Shown here one piece after another: positions 41,750-49,958 of a stretch of DNA of 64,000 nucleotides (position 1 is its first letter; every line of letters begins with the position of its first letter). A program made the position numbers and the translations under genes. This DNA is from Spongiimicrobium salis. Its GTDB lineage: Bacteria > Bacteroidota > Bacteroidia > Flavobacteriales > Flavobacteriaceae. The stretch spans positions 124,001 to 188,000 of the forward strand of contig NZ_JBHEQA010000003.1 of assembly GCF_043678055.1 (NCBI RefSeq). Reading direction: 5' to 3'. The notes beneath the pieces were generated by a model. The model worked only from the letters and a program-made list of their open reading frames with translations, was not told the DNA's origin and ran no database searches.

Positions 41750-44206
41750 ATGAAAAAAATTCTACTTCCGTTTTTCGTATTGTATTCCTTTTCTTTAGTC
41801 GCTCAAAATATAAAATCTCCCTCGGAATTTTTGGGATATGAATTGGGTACTGAATTTACAAGGCATCATCAGGTCGTGGACTACTATGAATATCTCGCCG
41901 AAGTAGCATCGGATCGTCTTCATCTTCAAGAATATGGAAAAACCAACGAAAGAAGAACGCTAATGCTGGCCTTTCTAAGTTCAGCTCAGAATATGCAGAA
42001 CCTGGAAGAAATTCGCAAGGATCATTTTAAAAATACAAAAGGTGAAGGAAGTGCTACTAAAGCCATTGTGTGGTTAAGCTATAATGTACATGGGAATGAA
42101 AGTGTAAGTACCGAAGCTTCCATGAGAACCGTTTATGAATTATTGACCAGTAAAAGTAAGTATTTAGACAATACGGTAGTCATTATAGACCCCTGTATTA
42201 ATCCAGATGGTCGGGATAGGTATGTGAATTGGTACAACCAGTACAAGAACACTCCAAATACTCTAGACCCCAACAGCAAGGAACACCATGAAGGTTGGTG
42301 GACGGGACGATCTAACCATTATATGTTTGATCTGAATCGTGATTGGGCCTGGTTGACACAAGTAGAAAGTCAACAACGCCTAAGACAATACAATAAATGG
42401 TTACCCCATGTACATGTCGATTTCCATGAACAAGGCGTAGATAACCCCTACTTCTTTGCCCCTGCTGCAGAGCCTTATCATGAGGTGGTAAGTAGTTTTC
42501 AACGCGATTTTCAAAACACCATAGGTAAAAACCATGCAAAATATTTTGACCGCAATGGATGGTTGTACTTTACGAAAGAAGTATTTGATCTTTTTTACCC
42601 AAGTTATGGAGATACCTACCCCACTTATAACGGGGCTATAGGAATGACCTATGAGCAAGGAGGAAGTGGCCGAGCGGGATTGGCCATTACCACAAGCCTA
42701 GGGGATACTTTGACTTTAAACGATCGGTTGTTGCACCATCATACAACGGGACTATCCACTATTGAAGTTGCCTCCAACAATGCCGTAAAACTCAATGAGG
42801 AGTTTAAAAAATTTCACGCCACAAAAAATTATAAATACAAGAGTTATGTCCTTAACGGCAACGCCGATCGTATTAGCGCTTTGACTGCATTATTGGATCA
42901 GCATGAAATCGAATACGGCAATGCAAAAAATGGAACCGTAAAAGGTTACCGTTATAGTACGGGAAAATATGGAAGTACCAAAACAAGCTCCTCGAGTTTG
43001 GTTGTATCTACCAATCAAATCAAAGGAACTTTAGTGAAGGTCTTATTTGAACCCAGTGCCAAATTAAGTGATTCCCTCACCTATGATATCACGGCTTGGT
43101 CTTTACCGTATGCGTATGGTTTGGATGCCACGGCCTCCGAAAACTTGGTCAATACTGAAGCTTATACTGCTCCGGCCTCTATAAATTCCTCAAGCTTGAA
43201 AGGAGATGCCTATGCCTATATAACAGATTGGAACAGTATGGAAGATGCTCGCTTTCTTTCCGATTTGCTTAAAGAAAAAATAAGGGTGCGCTATGCCCAA
43301 AAACCATTCACTTTAGAGGGTAAAAATCATGAAAGAGGGAGTTTGATCATTACGAAAATCGACAATAAAAACCATTCGGACTTTCTAGGCACTTTAACCA
43401 AAGTGGTTTCAAAACATCCATTGAAAAAGTTATATCCTACAAATACTGGTTTTGTTGAAAAGGGAAAGGATTTTGGTTCTGGATCTGTAAATGTTATTCC
43501 GCAAGTCAAGGTGGCCGTGCTTTCTGCCAACGCTGCCTCTACACTGCGATTTGGGGAAGTCTGGCACTTTTTTGAGAAACAACTACATTATCCGGTGACC
43601 ATTTTGGACAGTTCTTATTTCTCATGGGTAGATCTATCCAAATATGATGTTCTTATACTGCCGGACGGCCGATACAATCGTTTTTTAGATGCTTCCCGCT
43701 TAAAAGAATTAAAAGCCTGGGTTAGAAAAGGAGGAAAACTTATTGCTATGGGAGGGGCTATTAAAGGACTTGATGGCGATAAAGGCTTTGGAATCAAAGA
43801 AAAAACACAAGAAAAAAATGCCGCAAAAAATAAAGTATTGCCCCATCAAAATACGCAAAGAGAACGTGTGAAGAATTTTATTACCGGCGCAATCTTTAAA
43901 ACAAAAGTAGACCATACCCATCCTTTGGCCTTCGGATATAAGGATACTTATTTTAGCTTAAAATTAGGAAGTGACGCCTATGACTATCTGAATCGTGGTA
44001 CTGTGGCCTTTATTGAAAATACTACAGATCCCATTACAGGTTTTGCCGGTAGTGAAGCTAAAAAGAAAATGAAAAACACTTTAGTATTTGGTGTTGAAGA
44101 CTACGGCAGTGGTAGTGTTATCTATATGGTGGACAATCCGCTCTTTCGAGGTTTTTGGGAAAATGGAAAGTTATTTTTTGCCAACGCCCTCTTTATGGTG
44201 AATTAA
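41750..44206 (+). CDS. Secreted M14-family zinc carboxypeptidase with a C-terminal amidotransferase-like domain
   Basis: An 818-residue exported peptidase (signal ends near LVAQN). The M14 domain covers about residues 25-340. Zinc ligands are in SYNVHGNESVSTEAS (HxxE) and HVDFHEQG, and the substrate-binding arginine lies in MFDLNRDW. From about 590 to 720 there is a class I amidotransferase-like Rossmann region with VAVLSANAASTLRFGEVWHF, YDVLILPDGRYNR and LKAWVRKGGKLIAMGGA, as in many large Bacteroidota M14 proteins. It probably trims peptides outside the cell or in the periplasm. It is preceded by its own promoter and followed by a 196-base gap with no features. Confidence 0.88.
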   Translation: MKKILLPFFVLYSFSLVAQNIKSPSEFLGYELGTEFTRHHQVVDYYEYLAEVASDRLHLQEYGKTNERRTLMLAFLSSAQNMQNLEEIRKDHFKNTKGEGSATKAIVWLSYNVHGNESVSTEASMRTVYELLTSKSKYLDNTVVIIDPCINPDGRDRYVNWYNQYKNTPNTLDPNSKEHHEGWWTGRSNHYMFDLNRDWAWLTQVESQQRLRQYNKWLPHVHVDFHEQGVDNPYFFAPAAEPYHEVVSSFQRDFQNTIGKNHAKYFDRNGWLYFTKEVFDLFYPSYGDTYPTYNGAIGMTYEQGGSGRAGLAITTSLGDTLTLNDRLLHHHTTGLSTIEVASNNAVKLNEEFKKFHATKNYKYKSYVLNGNADRISALTALLDQHEIEYGNAKNGTVKGYRYSTGKYGSTKTSSSSLVVSTNQIKGTLVKVLFEPSAKLSDSLTYDITAWSLPYAYGLDATASENLVNTEAYTAPASINSSSLKGDAYAYITDWNSMEDARFLSDLLKEKIRVRYAQKPFTLEGKNHERGSLIITKIDNKNHSDFLGTLTKVVSKHPLKKLYPTNTGFVEKGKDFGSGSVNVIPQVKVAVLSANAASTLRFGEVWHFFEKQLHYPVTILDSSYFSWVDLSKYDVLILPDGRYNRFLDASRLKELKAWVRKGGKLIAMGGAIKGLDGDKGFGIKEKTQEKNAAKNKVLPHQNTQRERVKNFITGAIFKTKVDHTHPLAFGYKDTYFSLKLGSDAYDYLNRGTVAFIENTTDPITGFAGSEAKKKMKNTLVFGVEDYGSGSVIYMVDNPLFRGFWENGKLFFANALFMVN

Positions 44207-44402
44207 GGAGTATACTTGCCTTAAAATGTTGCTACGACGATGTATTTGATGCGAACATCGATTATTTCGGTCGAAACAGGCCGGCATGGTAGCTTCCTTC
44301 TATATTTGTAGATGGCCCCTAAATCATGACATTGGTGCAGGAACACTACTCATGTGATGAACACTTTATTTTTGGTCTTGATATTAACGGAAAGTTGAAG
44401 CT

Positions 44403-45026
44403 ATGAAAATGTATCTCAAATTGGGTATTGTACTCTGTTTTTTTTCACAAATTGTACACGCCCAAGAAAAACCCATCAAAGTAATTGAAGAAAAGATTCC
44501 CAATAGGATCGCCTTATATGCGCTGAATGAAACCGATACCGACTATGATGTTAAAATAGAAATTAAAGGCGTAAATATTAGACAGAGTAAGGCTAAGCCC
44601 CGTTTTATCAGAGTCCCGGCTACTTCCAAGGTACATCTCAAAACCATTATCCCAATTCGGGGCAAAAAGCATTCCTATACCTATACCCTTAATGTTAATG
44701 ATAGCCTCTCTAGACGAGCTCTGAGAAAACCCTTTACTATTGTTAAAGTGCCACCGAGAAAAATAAAACCGAAAAGACCAATTACTTTATATGTAACGGA
44801 AAATTGTATGGGCTGTGATAGTATTATTGCACCTCTAACACGGAATAATTATATTTTCATAGCCCATTATCTTAAGGAAAAACCAGAAATACGCAAACAG
44901 TTGAGCAGGTCTTTTCCAAACACTCCTTTGGATTCCATTAAAAAGCCCATTGTTAATTTGGGCGGACGTTTGTATACCTGGATAGCCAATTACGAGGAAT
45001 TGTTAGAGGAACTCAACAAAGAGTAG
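44403..45026 (+). CDS. Secreted protein of unknown function with a CxxC motif
   Basis: A 207-residue protein with a signal peptide (cleavage near VHAQEK). The N-terminal half is beta-rich (NRIALYALNETDTDYDVKIE). From about residue 130 comes a thioredoxin/glutaredoxin-like start, PITLYVTENCMGCDSIIAPL, with the redox-type CMGC motif; the later KKPIVNLGGRLYTWI resembles the glutaredoxin cis-Pro region. It could be a periplasmic thiol-disulfide protein, but the family is not certain. It lies 94 bases before rluF. Confidence 0.6.
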   Translation: MKMYLKLGIVLCFFSQIVHAQEKPIKVIEEKIPNRIALYALNETDTDYDVKIEIKGVNIRQSKAKPRFIRVPATSKVHLKTIIPIRGKKHSYTYTLNVNDSLSRRALRKPFTIVKVPPRKIKPKRPITLYVTENCMGCDSIIAPLTRNNYIFIAHYLKEKPEIRKQLSRSFPNTPLDSIKKPIVNLGGRLYTWIANYEELLEELNKE

Positions 45027-45120
45027 TCCAGGCCTCCTTTTCCCAATTTTAAATGTGTATTCCTCTTGAAGGAATATACCTTCTATTTTGTACATTGCCG
45101 ATTGAAAATTCAGGAGATAA

Positions 45121-45861
45121 ATGAAAGCAGGACCATCTACTAGAATCAATAAATATTTAAGTGAAGTAGGTTATTGTTCCCGAAGGGCAGCGGACAAACT
45201 CATTGAACAAGGCAGAGTGACCATTAATGGAAAAGTACCGGAAATGGGGACTAAAATTGTAGCCGGAGATGAAGTTTGCGTAGATGGAAAGCGTATTTCC
45301 AAAAGTCATGAAAAGTTGGTTTACCTAGCCTTTCACAAACCTGTGGGAATTGTTTGTACTACAGATACCAGAGTGGAAAAGGATAATATTATTGATTTTA
45401 TCAATTACCCTAAACGAATATTTCCTATTGGCCGCCTGGATAAACCCAGTGAAGGACTTATTTTTTTAACGAATGATGGGGATATCGTCAACAAGATCTT
45501 AAGGGCAAGAAACAATCATGAAAAGGAATATATCGTAACCGTCAATAGACCAATTACCCCCTCTTTCATCCAACGTATGGGCAATGGTATTCCTATTCTG
45601 GATACTGTTACCCGAAAATGTAAAGTTACTCAACTGGGCAAATATCAATTCAAAATTATACTCACACAGGGGTTAAATCGACAGATTCGAAGAATGTGTG
45701 AGTATCTAGAATATAAAGTCACCAAATTAAAACGCGTACGGATCATGAACGTTGCACTGGATATTCCTGTAGGAAAGTGGCGCGACCTTAGTACTGAGGA
45801 ACTCCAAGAAATCAACCGTTTGGTGGATACTTCTTCCAAAACCCATGATGGCGGCATTTAA
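45121..45861 (+). CDS. rluF: 23S rRNA pseudouridine(2604) synthase RluF
   Basis: This 246-residue RNA-modifying enzyme has an N-terminal S4 RNA-binding domain (about 7-60, TRINKYLSEVGYCSRRAADK and LIEQGRVTINGK) and an RsuA/RluB-type catalytic domain with FPIGRLDKPSEGLIFLTNDG, whose Asp is the catalytic residue, and GLNRQIRRMCEYLEYKVTKL. The set of insertions and the length fit RluF (uridine 2604 of 23S rRNA) better than RluB or RluE. It is a single gene; a partial promoter match (TACATTGC) precedes it. Substrate choice among close relatives is inferred from sequence style. Confidence 0.87.
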   Translation: MKAGPSTRINKYLSEVGYCSRRAADKLIEQGRVTINGKVPEMGTKIVAGDEVCVDGKRISKSHEKLVYLAFHKPVGIVCTTDTRVEKDNIIDFINYPKRIFPIGRLDKPSEGLIFLTNDGDIVNKILRARNNHEKEYIVTVNRPITPSFIQRMGNGIPILDTVTRKCKVTQLGKYQFKIILTQGLNRQIRRMCEYLEYKVTKLKRVRIMNVALDIPVGKWRDLSTEELQEINRLVDTSSKTHDGGI

Positions 45862-45940
45862 CTGGACCGAAGACTATAAAATAAGGGATAAGTAGCAATT
45901 TATAAACATATTTTTAACGTTTCATTGCTTAAAAAAGCGT

Positions 45941-45948
45941 TAATTTTG
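45941..45948 (+). promoter_or_regulatory. -7 promoter box for the gene at 45997
   Basis: TAATTTTG, exact TAnnTTTG, with TTTC about 19 bases upstream; it ends 48 bases before the ATG. Confidence 0.45.
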
Positions 45949-45996
45949 CTAAATTAAGCTATAAAAGAAAATTTAAAATTTATTCAACTACTCATC

Positions 45997-47328
45997 ATGA
46001 TACAAAAAATCATATCATATCGTAAAAAATTTCTTACTACCGCTCTTGTTCTAGTGACCTTTCTGAGCGCCTCTCCGGAGAGTTTTGCCGCAGTGGCATT
46101 CCAGGATATCCAACAAGCGGAAAACAACTTTAATCAGTACGACGGTAAAGTTGTGGATAGTCAATCCAAGAAGGCTTTGGTTTTTGCCTCTATTTCTATT
46201 GATGGCACCAATATCAGTACAGTAACCAATACGGAAGGGGATTTTACCTTAAAAGTTCCTAAAAATATTACTACGGGTACGGTGTCCGTATCTTTCTTAG
46301 GATACAAGAGCAAATCTATTTCCCTTTCGGATTTAAAGAATAAAAAGAATCGTATTTCATTGGATATTTCCGTAACCGAATTGTCGGAAGTGAATATTTC
46401 TATTCCAAGAAGTGCAGAGGCCCTAGTAATGGAAACCTTGGCAAAGAAAGGGGATAACTATTTTGATGATCATACGGTAATGACAGCCTTCTACCGAGAA
46501 ACGATAAAAAGAAGAAGAAGAAATGTATCGTTATCCGAGGCTGTGGTCAATATCTACAAAACACCTTACACCTCTAAGAGGAGAGATGCGGTAAAACTAT
46601 ACAAAGCAAGAAAGAGTACGGACTATAGCAGATTGGATACCGTTGCCTTAAAATTGCAAGGAGGCCCTTTCAACGCACTGTTTGTAGACATCATTAAATA
46701 TCCACAATATATTTTTGCCAAAGAAACTATTGGCGACTATTCCTTTACTTTTGACCGTTCCACGCAAATTGATGGAAAACTGATCTATGTAATCAATTTT
46801 AAACAAAAGAAAGGTGTTTTCTATCCACTATATCATGGGAAATTATATATTGATGCCGATAAGAAAATATTGACCAGTGCCATTTATTCCTTGAATGTCA
46901 CAGATAGAGATGAAGCTAGTAAACTCTTCGTACGCAAAAAACCGAGCAATGCCTCTGTTTATCCTACTGAAGTGGCCTATCGTGTGGATTATCGCGAAAA
47001 GGATGGCAGATGGTATTACAGTTATAGCAATGTACAATTGGAGTTCAAAATCAATTGGGATAAAAAATTATTCAATTCGGTCTATCGCATGACCTGTGAA
47101 ATGGCGGTAACAGATTGGGAAAAGAATTTAGATCAAGAGCGCTTGAAATCCAAAGAACGTATAAGGTCCTCTATTATCCTTAGCGATGAAGCCATTGGTT
47201 TTGCCGATCCAAATTTTTGGGGAGAGTACAATATCATTGAGCCAGAAAAGTCTATCGAATCTGCCATCAAGAAAATACAGCGTCAGATGCGAAGAGCCAA
47301 TAGAGCAAGTGGCAATTCAAAACCTTAA
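45997..47328 (+). CDS. Secreted protein with a carboxypeptidase-like regulatory domain
   Basis: A 443-residue exported protein (signal ends near SFAAVAF). A CarboxypepD_reg-like Ig-fold domain (about 48-128) reads YDGKVVDSQSKKALVFASIS and later TNTEGDFTLKVPKN. It is followed by a long region of unknown fold (about 135-420) with HTVMTAFYRETIKRRRRNVS and YYSYSNVQLEFKINWDKKLF. Such proteins are abundant in Bacteroidota, and the C-terminal part resembles periplasmic or outer-membrane-associated relatives without a barrel. Function is unknown. A strong terminator follows. Confidence 0.8.
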   Translation: MIQKIISYRKKFLTTALVLVTFLSASPESFAAVAFQDIQQAENNFNQYDGKVVDSQSKKALVFASISIDGTNISTVTNTEGDFTLKVPKNITTGTVSVSFLGYKSKSISLSDLKNKKNRISLDISVTELSEVNISIPRSAEALVMETLAKKGDNYFDDHTVMTAFYRETIKRRRRNVSLSEAVVNIYKTPYTSKRRDAVKLYKARKSTDYSRLDTVALKLQGGPFNALFVDIIKYPQYIFAKETIGDYSFTFDRSTQIDGKLIYVINFKQKKGVFYPLYHGKLYIDADKKILTSAIYSLNVTDRDEASKLFVRKKPSNASVYPTEVAYRVDYREKDGRWYYSYSNVQLEFKINWDKKLFNSVYRMTCEMAVTDWEKNLDQERLKSKERIRSSIILSDEAIGFADPNFWGEYNIIEPEKSIESAIKKIQRQMRRANRASGNSKP

Positions 47329-47350
47329 GAAAGGTATAGTAATCTCATGT

Positions 47351-47383
47351 AAATCGGCTGGTCTTCAGCCGATTTTTTTTTGC
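47351..47383 (+). terminator. Rho-independent terminator
   Basis: AAATCGGCTG and CAGCCGATTT form a perfect 10-bp stem with a 5-base loop and a following run of Ts, 22 bases after the stop of the gene at 45997. Confidence 0.9.
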
Positions 47384-47626
47384 TTTATGTTTTTTCACTA
47401 TTCCTCTTGCTCCCTTTAGTGGCATATCCCCCCATTTTCAGGGACAGAAGCTTTCGCTGAAAGCAGGCGTTCCCCATATCTTCAATACTAAGATATTTGT
47501 GGTGTACAACTTTTTAGGGTAAAGCGAAACTATTCGAAAATAAATGCTACGAATACCCGTTGTAAATTATATTTTTATGCTATAAATTAAGCCCTTGGAT
47601 ATAGAAACACAAACAAAAAACAATAG

Positions 47627-48796
47627 ATGAAAAATGTATTGCCAAAATTTCAACGACCATTAAAGAGCACTCATGAGCCTATGACCAACGTCGTACATTG
47701 GGACAAAGCCATGGATGCCTATGACAATAAAGCGTATAGAACGGCCCTAATAGAGACCATAAATTATATGAATCCAACGCTTTTATCTGGAATAGATACC
47801 AGCGGAAATATTTCTATTGTACAGTCCCAGGGATCTGCAGAAATTCAGGTAGACATTTCGGACACCACTTTTTCGGTAAAAGCTCCTTTTTTGAAAGTTA
47901 CGGATGCGACCAACAAGGTGGCCCTATTTCGGAAAATTACCGAAGTAAACTTTAATCCGTTGACACTGGCCCAAATACATTTAAAAGAAGATACCCTTTG
48001 GTTTGGTTATGATACGCCCATTAGCATGTGTCAACCCTATAAGGTATATGATGTTCTGCGTGAAATTTGTGTTTATGCCGATGATTATGATGATGAATTC
48101 GTTGAAAAATACAAGGCGGATTTCTTCAAGGAATCCGGGGCTACTCCCTTAACAAATGAAGAAAGTGAGAAAGTTTGGCAACAAATAGACAGCATACGCA
48201 ATGAATATAAAGCATACAGTGCCTTTTTTAAGGAGAAACGTTGGGATGCCTTTCAATGGGACATTATTGTGATTTCCATTCTTAAAATTGTAAATATGCC
48301 TTATGTGCATGGCACCTTAAGAACAGACATTCAGGAATATGTACACAATATGTTCAATGGCAATATTGATTTTAATCACAGGATCGATAAAGGCACCAAT
48401 TTTATGCAAAAATTATGTGCTAAAAGCAAAGAGGACATCATGAAGGATATTTATCATGCAGAGGCATTTATTTCCCTGAAATGGCGAAGTTCCGTTAAGA
48501 TTCTTCAAGATGATGCAAAAAATAGAGAAAACACTGTAAATAAGTACCTTAACGATGGAGACAATTTCTCTCTTTGTTATTTTTTACAATATTCGTTCCT
48601 ATATACGCTCTATAACTATAATGTGGAAGATGTGCACCAAAATGCCATCTACGATGTTCTCGAAGAGGTATCGGGTATGGAGACTCCTGCAGCCGCAAGA
48701 AAATTGACCAAAGTATATCATGATTTCTTAAACGGTACCACAAAAACAACAGGCAGTAAAGGAAAAAAGGGACTCTTCGCTAAACTCTTCGGTTAA
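47627..48796 (+). CDS. Uncharacterised protein paired with a serine protease
   Basis: A 389-residue protein with no signal peptide or membrane helix, therefore cytosolic. The first 150 residues have the strand/helix rhythm of YbjN or type III secretion chaperone-like domains (GNISIVQSQGSAEIQVDISD, then ALFRKITEVNFNPLTLAQIH and LKEDTLWFGYDTPI). From about 175 to 375 the protein is all-helical with many Asp/Lys, and the tail ends in a basic GKKGLFAKLFG. The gene lies 16 bases before the trypsin-like protease gene, which also contains a YbjN-like region, so the pair probably forms one system. The family is not recognised. Confidence 0.65.
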   Translation: MKNVLPKFQRPLKSTHEPMTNVVHWDKAMDAYDNKAYRTALIETINYMNPTLLSGIDTSGNISIVQSQGSAEIQVDISDTTFSVKAPFLKVTDATNKVALFRKITEVNFNPLTLAQIHLKEDTLWFGYDTPISMCQPYKVYDVLREICVYADDYDDEFVEKYKADFFKESGATPLTNEESEKVWQQIDSIRNEYKAYSAFFKEKRWDAFQWDIIVISILKIVNMPYVHGTLRTDIQEYVHNMFNGNIDFNHRIDKGTNFMQKLCAKSKEDIMKDIYHAEAFISLKWRSSVKILQDDAKNRENTVNKYLNDGDNFSLCYFLQYSFLYTLYNYNVEDVHQNAIYDVLEEVSGMETPAAARKLTKVYHDFLNGTTKTTGSKGKKGLFAKLFG

Positions 48797-48812
48797 TCTA
48801 AAGACAAACATC

Positions 48813-49886
48813 ATGGAAAACATACAGAAATCAGTATTTAAAATTATTACGGCATCGGGCACAGGAAGTGGATTTACCATTAGTGGTCACGATCATATTA
48901 TCACCAATTATCACGTTATTAAAGGCGAAAAAATAGTTGCCGTTGAAGATTATAAGAAAGACCGATATGTAGCCCAAGTAGTCATGGTAAATCCTACTGT
49001 TGATTTGGCATTCTTGCATATTGATGGGTTTAAGAATACTGAAAATCATATTACCGTAGATAGGGATTTGGTAGTAACCAATACCCAAAAAGTCTATATT
49101 AACGGTTATCCATTTGGTATGCCCTATACCATAACCGAAGGTATTGTTTCTGCCACTAGTCAACCTATGGGCGGCAGACACTATATTCAGACTGATGCCG
49201 CTGTGAACCCTGGAAACTCTGGAGGGCCAATGCTCAATGAAGCTGGTGTTGTGGTTGGGGTAACAACTTCAAAGTTTACGGAAGCCGACAATGTTGGTTT
49301 TGGAATAAAACATTCCGATCTGATCAAAGAAATAGCAGACTATAGTTTTACAGATACTATGTATCGCGTAAAATGTAATTCTTGTGACAGTTATATGGAA
49401 CAAGAAACAGAATTCTGTACCAACTGTGGTAATGATATCGATATTTCGGTGTTTGAAGAGTTTGAAAAATCGCATTTTGCGAATTTTGTAGAAGGTGCTT
49501 TGACCGAATTGGGCATGAATCCAGTTTTGGGGAGAGCCGGTAGGGATTTCTGGGAATTCCACCAAGGTAGTGCGTTGATCCGCATATTTGTTTTTAAACG
49601 AGACTATCTTGTAGCCACCTCCCCTATGAACAAACTACCCAAACAAAATTTACAAGAATTAATGCAGTATCTGTTGCAAGATAATGTAAACCCTTATTAC
49701 TTGGGTGTTCATGAAAATAAAATTTTCCTGTCTTATCGTACGCACCTATCCGATATTTTCACAGATCATGCGGATGCTATAAAAGAACACATCAAAAATT
49801 TAGCTTTAAAAGCGGATGACTTGGATAATTTTTTCATGGATACTTATGGATGCGAAATGTCCATAGAAGCTAAAGCGGAGTCTTAA
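48813..49886 (+). CDS. Trypsin-like serine protease with zinc ribbon, cytosolic
   Basis: A 357-residue protein. The trypsin-like domain (about 1-185) has the catalytic triad His in ITNYHVIKGEK, Asp in NPTVDLAFL and Ser in AVNPGNSGGPM. A zinc ribbon follows (about 188-210, CNSCDSYMEQETEFCTNCGN, four Cys in two CxxC knuckles), then a YbjN-like C-terminal domain (about 220-340) with FWEFHQGSALIRIFVF and NPYYLGVHENKIFLSYRT. There is no signal peptide or PDZ domain, so unlike DegP it should act in the cytosol. It is the second gene of the pair and is closed by a terminator. Confidence 0.82.
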   Translation: MENIQKSVFKIITASGTGSGFTISGHDHIITNYHVIKGEKIVAVEDYKKDRYVAQVVMVNPTVDLAFLHIDGFKNTENHITVDRDLVVTNTQKVYINGYPFGMPYTITEGIVSATSQPMGGRHYIQTDAAVNPGNSGGPMLNEAGVVVGVTTSKFTEADNVGFGIKHSDLIKEIADYSFTDTMYRVKCNSCDSYMEQETEFCTNCGNDIDISVFEEFEKSHFANFVEGALTELGMNPVLGRAGRDFWEFHQGSALIRIFVFKRDYLVATSPMNKLPKQNLQELMQYLLQDNVNPYYLGVHENKIFLSYRTHLSDIFTDHADAIKEHIKNLALKADDLDNFFMDTYGCEMSIEAKAES

Positions 49887-49906
49887 CAGGCTCCTAGATA
49901 GTACAA

Positions 49907-49940
49907 AAAAAGCGGGACCGAAGTATTCAGTCCTGCTTTT
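49907..49940 (+). terminator. Rho-independent terminator after the protease gene
   Basis: AAAAGCGGGAC pairs with GTCCTGCTTTT (one G-U pair) around a 10-base loop, followed by CTTTTC, 21 bases after the stop. The A-rich left side lets it also serve recQ on the minus strand. Confidence 0.75.
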
Positions 49941-49958
49941 CTTTTCTATGCTGTTTCT

